From Zestomonas carbonaria (GTDB lineage Bacteria; Pseudomonadota; Gammaproteobacteria; Pseudomonadales; Pseudomonadaceae): 64,000 bases of DNA. The stretch spans positions 1 to 64,000 of the forward strand of contig NZ_CAJFCI010000075.1 in assembly GCF_904061905.1 (NCBI RefSeq), given 5' to 3'. The stretch's first letter is position 1. Each line of letters starts with the position of its first letter. Below are positions 44,546-56,858 of the stretch, piece after piece. Below the pieces are notes generated by a model, which did not search any database, had not been told where the DNA came from, and saw only the letters and a list, made by a program, of their open reading frames with translations. The position numbers were made by a program, and so were the translations under genes.

Positions 44546-45493
44546 TCAGACGTCGAGGTACTTCTCGGCATCCAGAGCGGCCATGCAGCCTGCGCCGGCC
44601 GAGGTGATGGCTTGGCGATAGACATGGTCGGCAACGTCGCCGGCGGCGAATACGCCCTCGATGGCGGTGGCGGTGGCGTTGCCTTCACTGCCGCCCTTGA
44701 CCAGCAGGTAGCCGTCGCGCATCTCCAGTTGGCCCTTGAACAGGTCGGTGTTGGGCTTGTGGCCGATGGCGATGAACACGCCGGCCAGTTGTAGTTCCTG
44801 GGTCTCGCCGGTCTGCGCATGCTTCATGCGTATGCCGGTGACGCCGCTGTCATCGCCGAGCACTTCGTCCAGGGTCTGGTTCCAGTGCAGGCGGACGTTG
44901 CCGTTGGCGGCCTTGTCGAACAGTTTGTCTTGCAGGATCTTCTCGGCGCGGAGCTTGTCGCGGCGGTGGATCAGGTGGACTTCCTTGGCGATGTTGGACA
45001 GGTACAGCGCTTCCTCGACGGCGGTGTTGCCGCCGCCGACCACGCAGACCACCTGGTTGCGGTAGAAGAAGCCATCGCAAGTGGCGCAGGCCGAGACACC
45101 CTTGCCGGCGAAGGCTTCCTCGGAGGGCAGGCCGAGGTACTGGGCGGAGGCGCCGGTGGCGATGATCAGGGCATCGCAGGTATAGGTGCCGCTGTCGCCC
45201 TTGAGGACGAACGGGCGCTGTTGCAACTCGGCGGTGTGGATGTGGTCGTAGATGATCTCGGTATCGAAGCGTTCGGCGTGCTTCTGCATCCGCTCCATCA
45301 ATACCGGCCCGGTCAGACCTTCGACGTCGCCGGGCCAGTTGTCCACCTCGGTGGTGGTGGTGAGCTGGCCGCCGGGCTGGATGCCGGTGATGACCACAGG
45401 CTTGAGGTTGGCGCGGGCGGCATAGACGGCGGCGCTGTAGCCTGCCGGGCCAGAGCCCAGGATGATCAGGCGCGAATGCTTGACTTCACTCAT
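44546..45493 (-). CDS. trxB: thioredoxin reductase
   Basis: A 315-residue FAD/NADPH enzyme that reduces thioredoxin. The FAD site is GSGPAGYSAAVYAARAN, the redox pair lies in ACATCDGF, the NADPH loop is GGGNTAVEEALYL, and the C-terminal FAD motif is GVFAAGDVAD. Length is typical. It is divergent from ftsK and followed by aat 58 bases downstream. Confidence 0.95.
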   Translation of the reverse strand: MSEVKHSRLIILGSGPAGYSAAVYAARANLKPVVITGIQPGGQLTTTTEVDNWPGDVEGLTGPVLMERMQKHAERFDTEIIYDHIHTAELQQRPFVLKGDSGTYTCDALIIATGASAQYLGLPSEEAFAGKGVSACATCDGFFYRNQVVCVVGGGNTAVEEALYLSNIAKEVHLIHRRDKLRAEKILQDKLFDKAANGNVRLHWNQTLDEVLGDDSGVTGIRMKHAQTGETQELQLAGVFIAIGHKPNTDLFKGQLEMRDGYLLVKGGSEGNATATAIEGVFAAGDVADHVYRQAITSAGAGCMAALDAEKYLDV

Positions 45494-45705
45494 AAAAACA
45501 CCTCATAAGCCTTTGTCACAAAAGAGTTTGCGTGCTCAAATTGGGGAGCGTGAACGCTGCTGGCGACTATGCTACACGAAGCACGGGCGGAGCGAGAGCC
45601 TCCTGGATTCGGCATGGCATGTCGCGGGTAAAGCCGTACAATAGGCCGCGCTCCAGTCATCCGGTCGGTTGCTGGGCGCGTAACGAGTGCAGGAAAACAC
45701 GCGTT

Positions 45706-48114
<2,409 letters not shown>

Positions 48115-48201
48115 TCCACCGCCGCGCGTTGCCACGGGCAATGCGCGGCGACTCCCGGTAAACTGCTGCTTTTGCATTCCCATCGAGAAAAGAGGACTTT
48201 C

Positions 48202-48825
48202 ATGCGCCTGATCCGCCTGTTGTTGATCGCCGTGCTCGGCTTCGCGACCATACCGGCCCTGGCTGACCAGGGTTCGGTACAGCGCCTGACCGATCTGCTC
48301 GGCAAGGCCCAGACCATCGGCGGGCGCTTCTCGCAGTTGACCCTGGACGGCTCCGGCACCCAGTTGCAGGAAACCTCCGGCGAGATGATCCTCAAACGAC
48401 CGGGCCTGTTCCGCTGGCACACCGACGCGCCCATGGAGCAGTTGCTGGTCTCCAACGGCGAGAAGGTCTGGCTGTACGACCCGGACCTCGAGCAGGTGAC
48501 CATCCAGAACCTCGACCAGCGCCTGACCCACACACCGGCGCTGCTGCTCTCGGGCGACGTTTCGAAGATCAGCGACAACTTCGAGATCAGCCACAAGGAA
48601 GCCGGCGACGTGGTCGACTTCACCCTGAAGCCGAAGGCCAGGGACACCCTGTTCGACAACCTGCGCCTGTCTTTCCGCAAGGGCGTGATCAACGATATGC
48701 AACTGATCGACAGCGTCGGCCAGCGCACCAACATCCTGTTCTTCGGCGTGAAGATGAACGAACCGGTGGACGCCGGTCAGTTCGACTTCAAGATCCCGGA
48801 AGGCGCAGACGTCATCCAGGAATGA
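48202..48825 (+). CDS. lolA: outer-membrane lipoprotein carrier protein LolA
   Basis: A 207-residue periplasmic chaperone that ferries lipoproteins from LolCDE to LolB. The signal peptide is residues 1-21 (ending PALA). Family features include LDGSGTQLQETSGEMILKRPGLFRWHTDAP, with the conserved arginine, and LYDPDLEQVT. ATG 48202 follows AGAGGA. It sits between ftsK and rarA, the conserved arrangement. Confidence 0.93.
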   Translation: MRLIRLLLIAVLGFATIPALADQGSVQRLTDLLGKAQTIGGRFSQLTLDGSGTQLQETSGEMILKRPGLFRWHTDAPMEQLLVSNGEKVWLYDPDLEQVTIQNLDQRLTHTPALLLSGDVSKISDNFEISHKEAGDVVDFTLKPKARDTLFDNLRLSFRKGVINDMQLIDSVGQRTNILFFGVKMNEPVDAGQFDFKIPEGADVIQE

Positions 48826-48832
48826 CCTGACC

Positions 48833-50158
48833 ATGGACCTGTTCAGCTCCGCACCGATTGCCCAGCCGCTGGCCGCCCGTCTTCGCGCGACCAGCCTGGA
48901 CGAGTACGTCGGTCAGGAGCACCTGCTGGCGCCGGGCAAGCCGCTGCGTGAGGCGCTGGAGCAGGGCGCGTTGCACTCGATGATCTTCTGGGGGCCGCCG
49001 GGCGTGGGCAAGACCACCCTGGCCAAGCTGCTGGCAAAGGTTTCCGACGCGCATTTCGAGACGATTTCCGCAGTACTTTCCGGCGTCAAGGAAATCCGCC
49101 AGTCGGTGGAGATGGCCAGGCAGCAGGCCGCGCAATACGGGCGGAGGACCATCCTGTTCGTCGACGAGGTGCACCGCTTCAACAAGTCGCAGCAGGATGC
49201 CTTCCTGCCCTATGTGGAAGACGGCACGCTGATCTTCATCGGAGCCACGACGGAGAATCCTTCGTTCGAACTGAACAACGCCCTGTTGTCGCGGGCTCGC
49301 GTCTATGTGCTGAAAAGCCTGGACGAGGCGGCCATGCGCAAGCTGGTGCGGCGCGCGCTGGAAGAGGAGAAGGGCCTTGGACAGCGCCGTCTGAGCCTGC
49401 CCGAGGACAGCTTCCGGATTCTCCTGGCCGCGGCCGATGGCGACGGCCGGCGCCTGCTCAACCTGCTGGAGAACGCCTCCGACCTGGTGGAAGATGGCCA
49501 GGCTATCGACGCCGGGCTGTTGCAGAACCTGCTGAGCGACAGCCGCCGTCGCTTCGACAAGGGCGGCGAGGCCTTCTACGACCAGATTTCCGCGCTGCAC
49601 AAGTCCGTGCGGGGCTCCAATCCGGACGCCGCGCTGTACTGGTTCGCGCGGATGCTCGACGGTGGCTGCGACCCGCTGTACATCGCCCGGCGCGTGGTGC
49701 GCATGGCCAGCGAAGACATCGGCAACGCCGATCCTCGCGCCCTGACCTTGTGCCTCAACGCCTGGGACGTGCAGGAGCGCCTGGGCAGCCCGGAAGGCGA
49801 GCTGGCGGTGGCACAGGCCATCGTCTACCTGGCCTGCGCGCCGAAGAGCAATGCCGTGTACATGGCATTCAAGACGGCGATGCGCGATGCCGCCGAGCAC
49901 GGCTCGCTGGAAGTGCCGCTGCACTTGCGCAATGCGCCGACCAAGCTGATGAAGGAACTGGGCTACGGCGAGGAATACCGTTACGCCCATGACGAACCGG
50001 ATGCCTACGCGGCGGGCGAGGACTACTTCCCCGAGGAGCTGGAGCCCCGGCACTACTACCAGCCGGTGCCGCGTGGCCTGGAGCTGAAGATTCGCGACAA
50101 GCTCGAACACCTGGCCGCGCAGGATCGCGCCAGCTCCTGGCAGCGGAGGAAACCATGA
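48833..50158 (+). CDS. rarA: replication-associated recombination protein A (RarA/MgsA)
   Basis: A 441-residue AAA+ ATPase related to clamp loaders and RuvB. Walker A is GPPGVGKTTLAK, Walker B TILFVDEVHRFNKSQQDAFLPYVE, and sensor 1 FIGATTENPSFELN. The C-terminal part has SASEDIGNADPRAL-like family sequence (MASEDIGNADPRAL). It acts at stalled replication forks. It lies 7 bases after lolA and overlaps crcB by 4 bases. Confidence 0.93.
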   Translation: MDLFSSAPIAQPLAARLRATSLDEYVGQEHLLAPGKPLREALEQGALHSMIFWGPPGVGKTTLAKLLAKVSDAHFETISAVLSGVKEIRQSVEMARQQAAQYGRRTILFVDEVHRFNKSQQDAFLPYVEDGTLIFIGATTENPSFELNNALLSRARVYVLKSLDEAAMRKLVRRALEEEKGLGQRRLSLPEDSFRILLAAADGDGRRLLNLLENASDLVEDGQAIDAGLLQNLLSDSRRRFDKGGEAFYDQISALHKSVRGSNPDAALYWFARMLDGGCDPLYIARRVVRMASEDIGNADPRALTLCLNAWDVQERLGSPEGELAVAQAIVYLACAPKSNAVYMAFKTAMRDAAEHGSLEVPLHLRNAPTKLMKELGYGEEYRYAHDEPDAYAAGEDYFPEELEPRHYYQPVPRGLELKIRDKLEHLAAQDRASSWQRRKP

Positions 50159-50529
50159 TCGGTGTGGTGCTGGCGGTCGCGGCCGGCGGCATGGTCGGTA
50201 CCCTGCTGCGCTTCGCCGCCGGCAACTGGGTTTCCGCGCATTGGCCGCAGCACTTCTACCTGGCCACCCTGGGCGTGAACATCGTCGGCTGCCTGCTGAT
50301 CGGCTACCTGTACGGCCTGTTCCTGCTGCGCCCGGATATTCCGTTGGAACTGCGCGCTGGCCTGATCGTCGGCTTCCTCGGCGGCCTGACCACTTTTTCT
50401 TCTTTTTCCCTCGACACGCTGCGCCTGTTGGAGAGTGGGCAATTGCCGATGGCCATGGCCTACCTGGGTGCCAGCGTGTTCGGCGGCCTGCTCGCTACCT
50501 GGGCAGGGCTGACTTTCGCCAAACTCTGA
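50155..50529 (+). CDS. crcB: fluoride ion channel CrcB (Fluc)
   Basis: A 124-residue four-helix membrane protein. The family hallmark GGLTTFSSFS, with the phenylalanine-box residues, and GTLLRFAAGNW with NIVGCLLIGYLYG, containing the pore asparagine, are visible. It exports fluoride as a dual-topology dimer. No fluoride riboswitch is visible upstream because the start overlaps rarA. Confidence 0.9.
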   Translation: MIGVVLAVAAGGMVGTLLRFAAGNWVSAHWPQHFYLATLGVNIVGCLLIGYLYGLFLLRPDIPLELRAGLIVGFLGGLTTFSSFSLDTLRLLESGQLPMAMAYLGASVFGGLLATWAGLTFAKL

Positions 50530-50544
50530 TAGACGAGAACCAAC

Positions 50545-51822
<1,278 letters not shown>

Positions 51823-51826
51823 AACG

Positions 51827-51903
51827 GCTGCAAGCTACAAGCCACAAGCTGCAAGTAAAAGCAGCTCCGCTTGCGGCTTGAAGCTTGCCGCTTGGAGCTG
51901 CTT
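51827..51903. repeat. CAAGCTGCAAG-type palindromic repeat containing the cysG ribosome site
   Basis: The 83-base gap between serS and cysG is filled with AAGCTACAAGC/AAGCTGCAAG and CTTGCGGCTTGAAGC/AAGCTTGCCGCTT units, a common Pseudomonas intergenic repeat. AAGCAGCTCC (51859-51868) is perfectly complementary to GGAGCTGCTT (51894-51903), with an inner GCGGC/GCCGC pair, so the whole can fold into one long hairpin. The right arm holds the GGAG ribosome site 8 bases before the cysG ATG. Confidence 0.7.
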
Positions 51904-51905
51904 CT

Positions 51906-53300
51906 ATGGATTTCCTTCCCCTGTTCCACAACCTCAAGGGCCGTCCGGTGCTGGTCGTCGGCGGTGGCGAGGTGGCGTTGCGCAAGGCGCGGTTGCTGGC
52001 GGACGCCGGCGCCTCGTTGCGGGTGGTGGCGCCGGACGTTCTCGACGAGCTGCGTGGCCTGGCAGCCGAGGTGGCGCAGCGGGGCTATGACACGGTCGAT
52101 CTCGATGGCGTGGTGCTGGCCATCGCCGCCACCGACGACGAGGCATTGAACGCACGTGTCTCCCGCGATGCGCAGGCGCGCGGGGTGCCGGTCAACGTGG
52201 TCGATTCACCGGCGCTGTGCACGGTGATCTTCCCCGCCATCGTCGATCGTTCGCCGCTGTTGGTCGCCGTCTCCAGCGGCGGCGACGCGCCGGTGCTGGC
52301 GCGCTTGATTCGTGCCCGGATCGAGACCTGGATTCCTGCCGCCTATGGCCAGCTCGCCGGACTGGCGAAGAAGTTCCGCGCCCGGGTCAAGGCCGCGTTG
52401 CCTGACGTGCAGCAGCGCCGGGTGTTCTGGGAGGACGTGTTCCAGGGGCAGGTCGCCGAGAGCGTGTTCGCCGGTAAGCCGGGCGAGGGCGAGCGTCTGC
52501 TCGAAGACAAGTTGTCGGATGCCGCGCCACGCGCTCTGGGCGAGGTCTACCTGGTCGGCGCCGGTCCGGGCGATCCGGACCTGCTGACCTTCCGCGCCCT
52601 GCGCCTGATGCAGCAGGCCGACGTAGTGCTCTACGACCGTCTGGTGGCGCCAGCGATCATCGAGCTGTGTCGGCGCGATGCGGAGCGCGTCTACGTCGGC
52701 AAGCAGCGCGCCGATCACAGCCTGCCGCAGGAGCAGATCAACCAACGGCTGGTCGACCTGGCGAAGCAGGGCAAGCGGGTGCTGCGCCTGAAAGGTGGCG
52801 ACCCGTTCATCTTCGGCCGGGGTGGCGAGGAGATCGAGGAGCTGGCCGCCCACGGCATTCCCTTCCAGGTGGTGCCGGGCATCACTGCCGCCAGCGGCTG
52901 CGCGGCCTACGCCGGCATCCCGCTGACCCATCGCGACCATGCGCAGTCGGTGCGTTTCGTCACCGGACATCTCAAGGACGGTAGTTGCGATCTGCCCTGG
53001 GCGGACCTGGTCGCGCCCGGACAGACCCTGGTGTTCTACATGGGGCTGGTCGGCCTGCCGGTGATCTGCGAGCAACTGATTCGTCACGGCCGCGCCGCCG
53101 ATACGCCGGCGGCGCTGGTGCAGCAGGGCACCACCCACAAGCAGCGGGTATTCACCGGAACCCTGGCCGACCTGCCGGAGCTGGTGGCCCGGCATGAAGT
53201 GCACGCCCCGACCCTGGTGATCGTCGGGGAAGTGGTGAAGCTGCGCGACAAGCTGGCCTGGTTCGAAGGCGAACAGGGCGACGACGTGCCTACCGACTGA
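51906..53300 (+). CDS. cysG: siroheme synthase CysG (trifunctional)
   Basis: A 464-residue fusion. The N-terminal CysG-B part (1-about 200) is a precorrin-2 dehydrogenase/ferrochelatase with NAD loop VLVVGGGEVALRKARLL and the SSGGDAPVLARLIR segment. The C-terminal CysG-A part (about 215-464) is a uroporphyrinogen-III methyltransferase with VGAGPGDPDLLTFRALR and GGDPFIFGRGGEE. It makes siroheme for sulfite and nitrite reductases. The start at 51906 has GGAG in the adjoining repeat. The 3' end overlaps the convergent gene by 11 bases. Confidence 0.93.
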   Translation: MDFLPLFHNLKGRPVLVVGGGEVALRKARLLADAGASLRVVAPDVLDELRGLAAEVAQRGYDTVDLDGVVLAIAATDDEALNARVSRDAQARGVPVNVVDSPALCTVIFPAIVDRSPLLVAVSSGGDAPVLARLIRARIETWIPAAYGQLAGLAKKFRARVKAALPDVQQRRVFWEDVFQGQVAESVFAGKPGEGERLLEDKLSDAAPRALGEVYLVGAGPGDPDLLTFRALRLMQQADVVLYDRLVAPAIIELCRRDAERVYVGKQRADHSLPQEQINQRLVDLAKQGKRVLRLKGGDPFIFGRGGEEIEELAAHGIPFQVVPGITAASGCAAYAGIPLTHRDHAQSVRFVTGHLKDGSCDLPWADLVAPGQTLVFYMGLVGLPVICEQLIRHGRAADTPAALVQQGTTHKQRVFTGTLADLPELVARHEVHAPTLVIVGEVVKLRDKLAWFEGEQGDDVPTD

Positions 53301-54288
53301 GAATCCCCTTGCCCGGCAGGCGCTCGCGGTCATGCGGGCCGCTGAAGTCCAGCCGCGGGCCGAGCGGCACCACGCCGGTGGGGTTGATGGTGCGATGGCT
53401 GGCGTAATAGTGGTGCTTGATGTGTTCGAAGTTCACCGTTTCGGCCACGCCCGGCCATTGGTATAGCTCGCGCAGCCAGTTCGACAGGTTCGGGAAGTCG
53501 GCCAGGCGTTGCAGGTTGCACTTGAAATGGCCGTGATACACGGCGTCGAAGCGGATCAGGGTGGTGAACAGGCGCCAGTCGGCCTCGGTCAGGTATTCGC
53601 CGGCCAGGTAGCGCTGTTGGCCCAGGCGCGCTTCCAGCCAGTCCAGTTCGGCGAATAGCGCCTTGAAGGCTTCCTCGTAGGCTTCCTGGGTAGTGGCGAA
53701 GCCGGCCCGGTACACGCCGTTGTTTACCGCCGGGTAGATGCGCGCGTTGAGCCTGTCGATTTCATCGACTAGATGAGCGGGGCAGAGGTCCAGGCGGTTG
53801 CCGGTAAGGTCGTCGAAAGCACTGTTGAACATGCGGATGATTTCCGACGATTCGTTGCTGACGATGCGTCCGCGCTGCTTGTCCCACAACAGAGGGACCG
53901 TGACCCGGCCGCTGTAGTGTGGATCGTCCAGGGTATAGCGCTGGTGCAGGTAGGTCTGGCCGTCGAGGGGATCGCCGGTCGAGCCGTGGGAGGTGTCGAA
54001 GGTCCAGCCCTGTTCGCCCATCAGCCAACTGACCACGGAAACGTCGATCAGCGACTCCAGCCCCTTGAGCTTGCGGAAGATCAGCGTGCGGTGCGCCCAG
54101 GGGCAGGCGAGCGAAACGTACAGGTGGTAACGGCCGGCTTCGGCGGGGAAGCCACCTTCGCCGCTGGGGCCAGGGCCGCCGTCGGCGGTGATCCAGTTGC
54201 GCCGTTGCGCATCTTCACGGCGGAAACGGCCGTCCCGTTTGGTGTCATACCACTGGTCACGCCAGTGTCCATCGATCAGCAGGCCCAT
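53290..54288 (-). CDS. glutathionyl-hydroquinone reductase (xi-class GST)
   Basis: A 332-residue member of the YqjG/PcpF family, which reduces glutathionyl-hydroquinones. The catalytic cysteine is C62 in ACPWAHR, and the N-terminal GRFRREDAQRRNWI and later HLVDEIDRLNARIYPAVNNGVYRAGFATTQEAYE are family signatures. Length is typical. It is convergent with cysG, overlapping it by 11 bases, with no dedicated terminator seen. Confidence 0.88.
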   Translation of the reverse strand: MGLLIDGHWRDQWYDTKRDGRFRREDAQRRNWITADGGPGPSGEGGFPAEAGRYHLYVSLACPWAHRTLIFRKLKGLESLIDVSVVSWLMGEQGWTFDTSHGSTGDPLDGQTYLHQRYTLDDPHYSGRVTVPLLWDKQRGRIVSNESSEIIRMFNSAFDDLTGNRLDLCPAHLVDEIDRLNARIYPAVNNGVYRAGFATTQEAYEEAFKALFAELDWLEARLGQQRYLAGEYLTEADWRLFTTLIRFDAVYHGHFKCNLQRLADFPNLSNWLRELYQWPGVAETVNFEHIKHHYYASHRTINPTGVVPLGPRLDFSGPHDRERLPGKGILSR

Positions 54289-54360
54289 GATCAGGCTCCC
54301 GGATGTGGCTCGGATAGGGGGCCAGTCTAGGTCAGTTCGATCGAACGAATGACGGAAAAA

Positions 54361-55383
54361 TCAGGGTGTTTTTATCGGCCAGATCGATCTTTTCCGTGCA
54401 TCCCAATATTGCGCGGCGACGTCGAAGGCTTGCTCCTGCGGGGTTCCCAGGCCACGCAGGGCCAGCGCCATGGTGGCCTGGACGGCCAACTGCCCATAGG
54501 CGTCTTCCGCCTCGCCACGCCAGAAGGCCAGCAGGTGGGCCGGGTCGAGTTGCTCGGGCTTGACGTGGCGAAGGGGCGAGAGCGGCGCCCATTCCTCGTC
54601 CCAGCTCAAGCCGTTCACGGTGCCATAGAGATGGCTGCGCGCATCCGGGTTGATCTCGATCTCGCCGCCTTCGCCCTTGATTACCACCGCGGTATCGCCA
54701 AGCAGGCGGCTGGCTTCGCGGTGCTGCTCCTGATAGCCGGGATGGAAGATGCTCTGCAGGACGCAACGCGCCTGGAGCGGGTTCAGGATGCGCGCCAGCG
54801 AGTGGATCGGCGAGCGAAGGCCGAGGGTATTGCGCAGGTCGATCATGCGTTGCAGGCGCGGCATCCAGTCCACCATCGGAGCGAAGGCCAGGTGATGCTC
54901 GTCCAGGGCCTGGCTGACCGAGGCCCAGTCACGGCACAGCGGGATGTCCAGGGATTCCAGCAATTGCTCGCTGTACATCCGCCCTGCGGTATGCGCGCCG
55001 CCGCCGTGCATGAGGATGCGCAGGCCCTGGCCGGCCAGGCATTTGGCGGCCAGCAGGTACCAGGGCAGGTGGCGCTTCTTGCCAGCGTAGGTCGGCCAGT
55101 CGAGGTCGACGGCGATGGCCGGCGCTTCCAGCCGTTCGCGCACCGCTTCGGTAAAGCCGGCCAGTTCCTCGGCGTTCTCTTCCTTGTGGCGTAGGAGCAT
55201 CAGGAAGGCGCCGAGCTGGGTGTCCTCGACCGCGCCGTCGAGCAGCAGGCCCATGGCCTGGCGGGCTTCTTCGCGGGTCAGGTCGCGCGCGCCGCGTTTG
55301 CCCTTGCCAAGGATGCGGACGAACTGGGCGAACGGATGTTCGGTTGGCGTGACCAGGGTGAGCGGCGCGGGATTCATAGGCAA
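54361..55383 (-). CDS. TrpD2/YbiB-like glycosyl-transferase family protein
   Basis: A 340-residue protein with the anthranilate phosphoribosyltransferase fold (N-terminal helical GLYCOS_TRANS-like domain, then ILMHGGGAHTAGRMYSEQLLESL and FAPMVDWMPRLQRMIDLRNTLGLRSPIHSLARILNP). The canonical TrpD active-site motifs are altered. E. coli YbiB of this family binds nucleic acids and is SOS-linked. It overlaps the tusE stop region by 10 bases and is the last gene of the tus operon, as in other Pseudomonas; a link to tRNA or sulfur metabolism is inference. Confidence 0.78.
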   Translation of the reverse strand: MPMNPAPLTLVTPTEHPFAQFVRILGKGKRGARDLTREEARQAMGLLLDGAVEDTQLGAFLMLLRHKEENAEELAGFTEAVRERLEAPAIAVDLDWPTYAGKKRHLPWYLLAAKCLAGQGLRILMHGGGAHTAGRMYSEQLLESLDIPLCRDWASVSQALDEHHLAFAPMVDWMPRLQRMIDLRNTLGLRSPIHSLARILNPLQARCVLQSIFHPGYQEQHREASRLLGDTAVVIKGEGGEIEINPDARSHLYGTVNGLSWDEEWAPLSPLRHVKPEQLDPAHLLAFWRGEAEDAYGQLAVQATMALALRGLGTPQEQAFDVAAQYWDARKRSIWPIKTP

Positions 55384-55709
55384 TTGGTCGGCTTCGGCAG
55401 GCCCGCCAGCTTGGCGGCGAGTTTTGCGGGAGTGCCCTTGAACAGGCTATTGAGATGCAGGCTGTTGCCTTTCTCCGGGCCGAGTTTCTGGGCGGTGTAC
55501 TTGATCAGCGGGCGGGTCGCCGGCGACAACTGGAACTCGGCGTAGAAGGCGCGCAGCAGTTCGAGGATTTCCCAATGCGCCGCGCCGAGGACGAGATCCT
55601 CCTGCGCGGCCAGGGCATCGGCGACCGCAGGCGACCAGTCCTCCAGGTCGACCAGATAGCCGTCCTTGTCTAGGGCGATATGGCGATCGCCAACGACCAG
55701 CGTGTTCAT
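55374..55709 (-). CDS. tusE: sulfurtransferase TusE (DsrC family)
   Basis: A 111-residue acceptor of persulfide sulfur from the TusBCD complex that passes it to MnmA. The DsrC family signature is clear, including GYLVDLEDWSPAVADALA and the penultimate catalytic cysteine C110 in the ending NCL. ATG 55709 overlaps the tusB stop; a longer frame upstream is an artefact. Confidence 0.9.
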   Translation of the reverse strand: MNTLVVGDRHIALDKDGYLVDLEDWSPAVADALAAQEDLVLGAAHWEILELLRAFYAEFQLSPATRPLIKYTAQKLGPEKGNSLHLNSLFKGTPAKLAAKLAGLPKPTNCL

Positions 55710-56005
55710 AGCCAACTGTTGACCTTGGCGTAGCGAGTGCACAGCTCGACGAACGCCGGGTAGTCGACTGCCTGTACGCGCGACGGGGCCGAGAGTGCAC
55801 GGGCTTGCAGGTCTTCGTCGAGGGCGTAGAGGGCGATGCTGTCGGGCATCAGCTCCAGTGCCTGGCGCTGTACGGTGCCGGGTTGCAACGCATGGACGGC
55901 GTCGCCGCTCAGCAGCAAGCCGTCGCCGGCGCCGAGCAGGTGCAGGCAACTGCTCAAACGGCTATCGCTGAACGGCGAGTGGGAAAGGATGTGCAAGGTA
56001 GCCAT
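55706..56005 (-). CDS. tusB: sulfurtransferase complex subunit TusB (DsrH family)
   Basis: A 99-residue subunit of the TusBCD heterohexamer (MATLHILSHSPFSDSRLSSCLHLLGAGDGLLLSGDAVHAL...). The family pattern of a Rossmann-like DsrEFH fold with GDAV is visible. It overlaps tusC by one base and tusE by four, indicating tight translational coupling. Confidence 0.88.
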   Translation of the reverse strand: MATLHILSHSPFSDSRLSSCLHLLGAGDGLLLSGDAVHALQPGTVQRQALELMPDSIALYALDEDLQARALSAPSRVQAVDYPAFVELCTRYAKVNSWL

Positions 56006-56364
56006 CAGAGGGTGATCACCTGGTCGTATTGGTCGATCAGTTGGGCCAGCCCGATGTCGTCGAGCACCTGGACCGGCAGGCTCAGCCCGCCTTCCTCCAG
56101 GCCGCGCTCGGCAAGGCTGCGTCCAGCGGCATACAGGGACTCGATGCCGAACAGCGGCAGTGCCTGCAGGTTGGCGCCGAGGTCTTTCTGCTGCAACTGG
56201 CCGGGTTGCTGGCCGGCGGCCAACTGGAATACCCCGTCGTCGAGGAACAGCAGGCCGATCGGCAGGTCGAAGGCACCGCCGGCCAGGGCGATGTCCAGCA
56301 CCTCGCGGGCGGCCGGGCCGGACCAGGGGGCCTGGCGGCTGATGATCAGCAGGGACTTGGCCAT
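56005..56364 (-). CDS. tusC: sulfurtransferase complex subunit TusC (DsrF family)
   Basis: A 119-residue DsrF-type subunit (MAKSLLIISRQAPWSGPAAREVLDIAL...), with FDLPIGLLFLDDGVFQL in the core. ATG 56364 has GGAGG 8 bases upstream; a longer in-frame start inside tusD was rejected. It forms the hexamer with TusB and TusD. Confidence 0.88.
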   Translation of the reverse strand: MAKSLLIISRQAPWSGPAAREVLDIALAGGAFDLPIGLLFLDDGVFQLAAGQQPGQLQQKDLGANLQALPLFGIESLYAAGRSLAERGLEEGGLSLPVQVLDDIGLAQLIDQYDQVITL

Positions 56365-56365
56365 C

Positions 56366-56758
56366 TCAATTGCCTCCGAAACAGACCAGGCGGTCGGCCA
56401 ACTGGGTTGCTTCGTGCAACTGACCGAGTCCGGACAGCTCCCAGGGGCTCGGCAGGTTGGCCGCATCGCGCTCGTAGCGGCGCGCTTCTTCCTCGTTCAG
56501 CACGCCACGGCGCAGGGCGGCGGCGATGCACACCACGCCGTCGAGCTGGTGCTCGCTGACGAAGGCGCGCCACTCGGCGGCGATGTCCAGCTCATCCTGT
56601 GGCGCGACGATGTTGGCCGAGGCGCTGTGCACGCCATCCTGGTAGAAGAACAGGCGAACGATCTCGTGGCCGCCATCGAGCACCGCCTGGGCGAAGCGCA
56701 GGGCGCGGCGTGAGGAGGGGGCGTGGGGCGGAGAGAAGAGGGCGATTGCGAACTTCAT
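56366..56758 (-). CDS. tusD: sulfurtransferase complex subunit TusD (DsrE family)
   Basis: A 130-residue subunit that carries the active persulfide cysteine of the TusBCD complex, C77 in GVVCIAAALRRG. FFYQDGVHSA and the C-terminal ADRLVCFGGN are family features. It is first of the tusDCBE-trpD2-like operon. TusA, which feeds this complex, is not in the window. Confidence 0.9.
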   Translation of the reverse strand: MKFAIALFSPPHAPSSRRALRFAQAVLDGGHEIVRLFFYQDGVHSASANIVAPQDELDIAAEWRAFVSEHQLDGVVCIAAALRRGVLNEEEARRYERDAANLPSPWELSGLGQLHEATQLADRLVCFGGN

Positions 56759-56820
56759 GGGGGACCCGAACGGAGCGACATGGACGAAATGATACCGAAG
56801 ATGCCCGGTGCGGACATGAA

Positions 56821-56842
56821 AAAGCCCGCCGAAGCGGGCTTT
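56821..56842 (-). terminator. terminator of the BI-1 family gene
   Basis: The stem AAAGCCCGC/GCGGGCTTT (56821-56829 and 56834-56842) has a CGAA loop. On the minus strand it continues into TTTTTCATG. It lies 16 bases past the stop codon at 56859. Confidence 0.85.
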
Positions 56843-56858
56843 GTCCGGCAGGCCGGGA

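Noticed and set aside
44488..44820. N-terminal extension of aat to 44820
   Set aside because: The added residues lie antisense-overlapping trxB and do not resemble L/F-transferases; the family start matches ATG 44487.
50530..50544. Fluoride riboswitch for crcB
   Set aside because: crcB starts inside the end of rarA with no leader, so there is no room for one upstream, and the following 15 bases are only the serS ribosome site.
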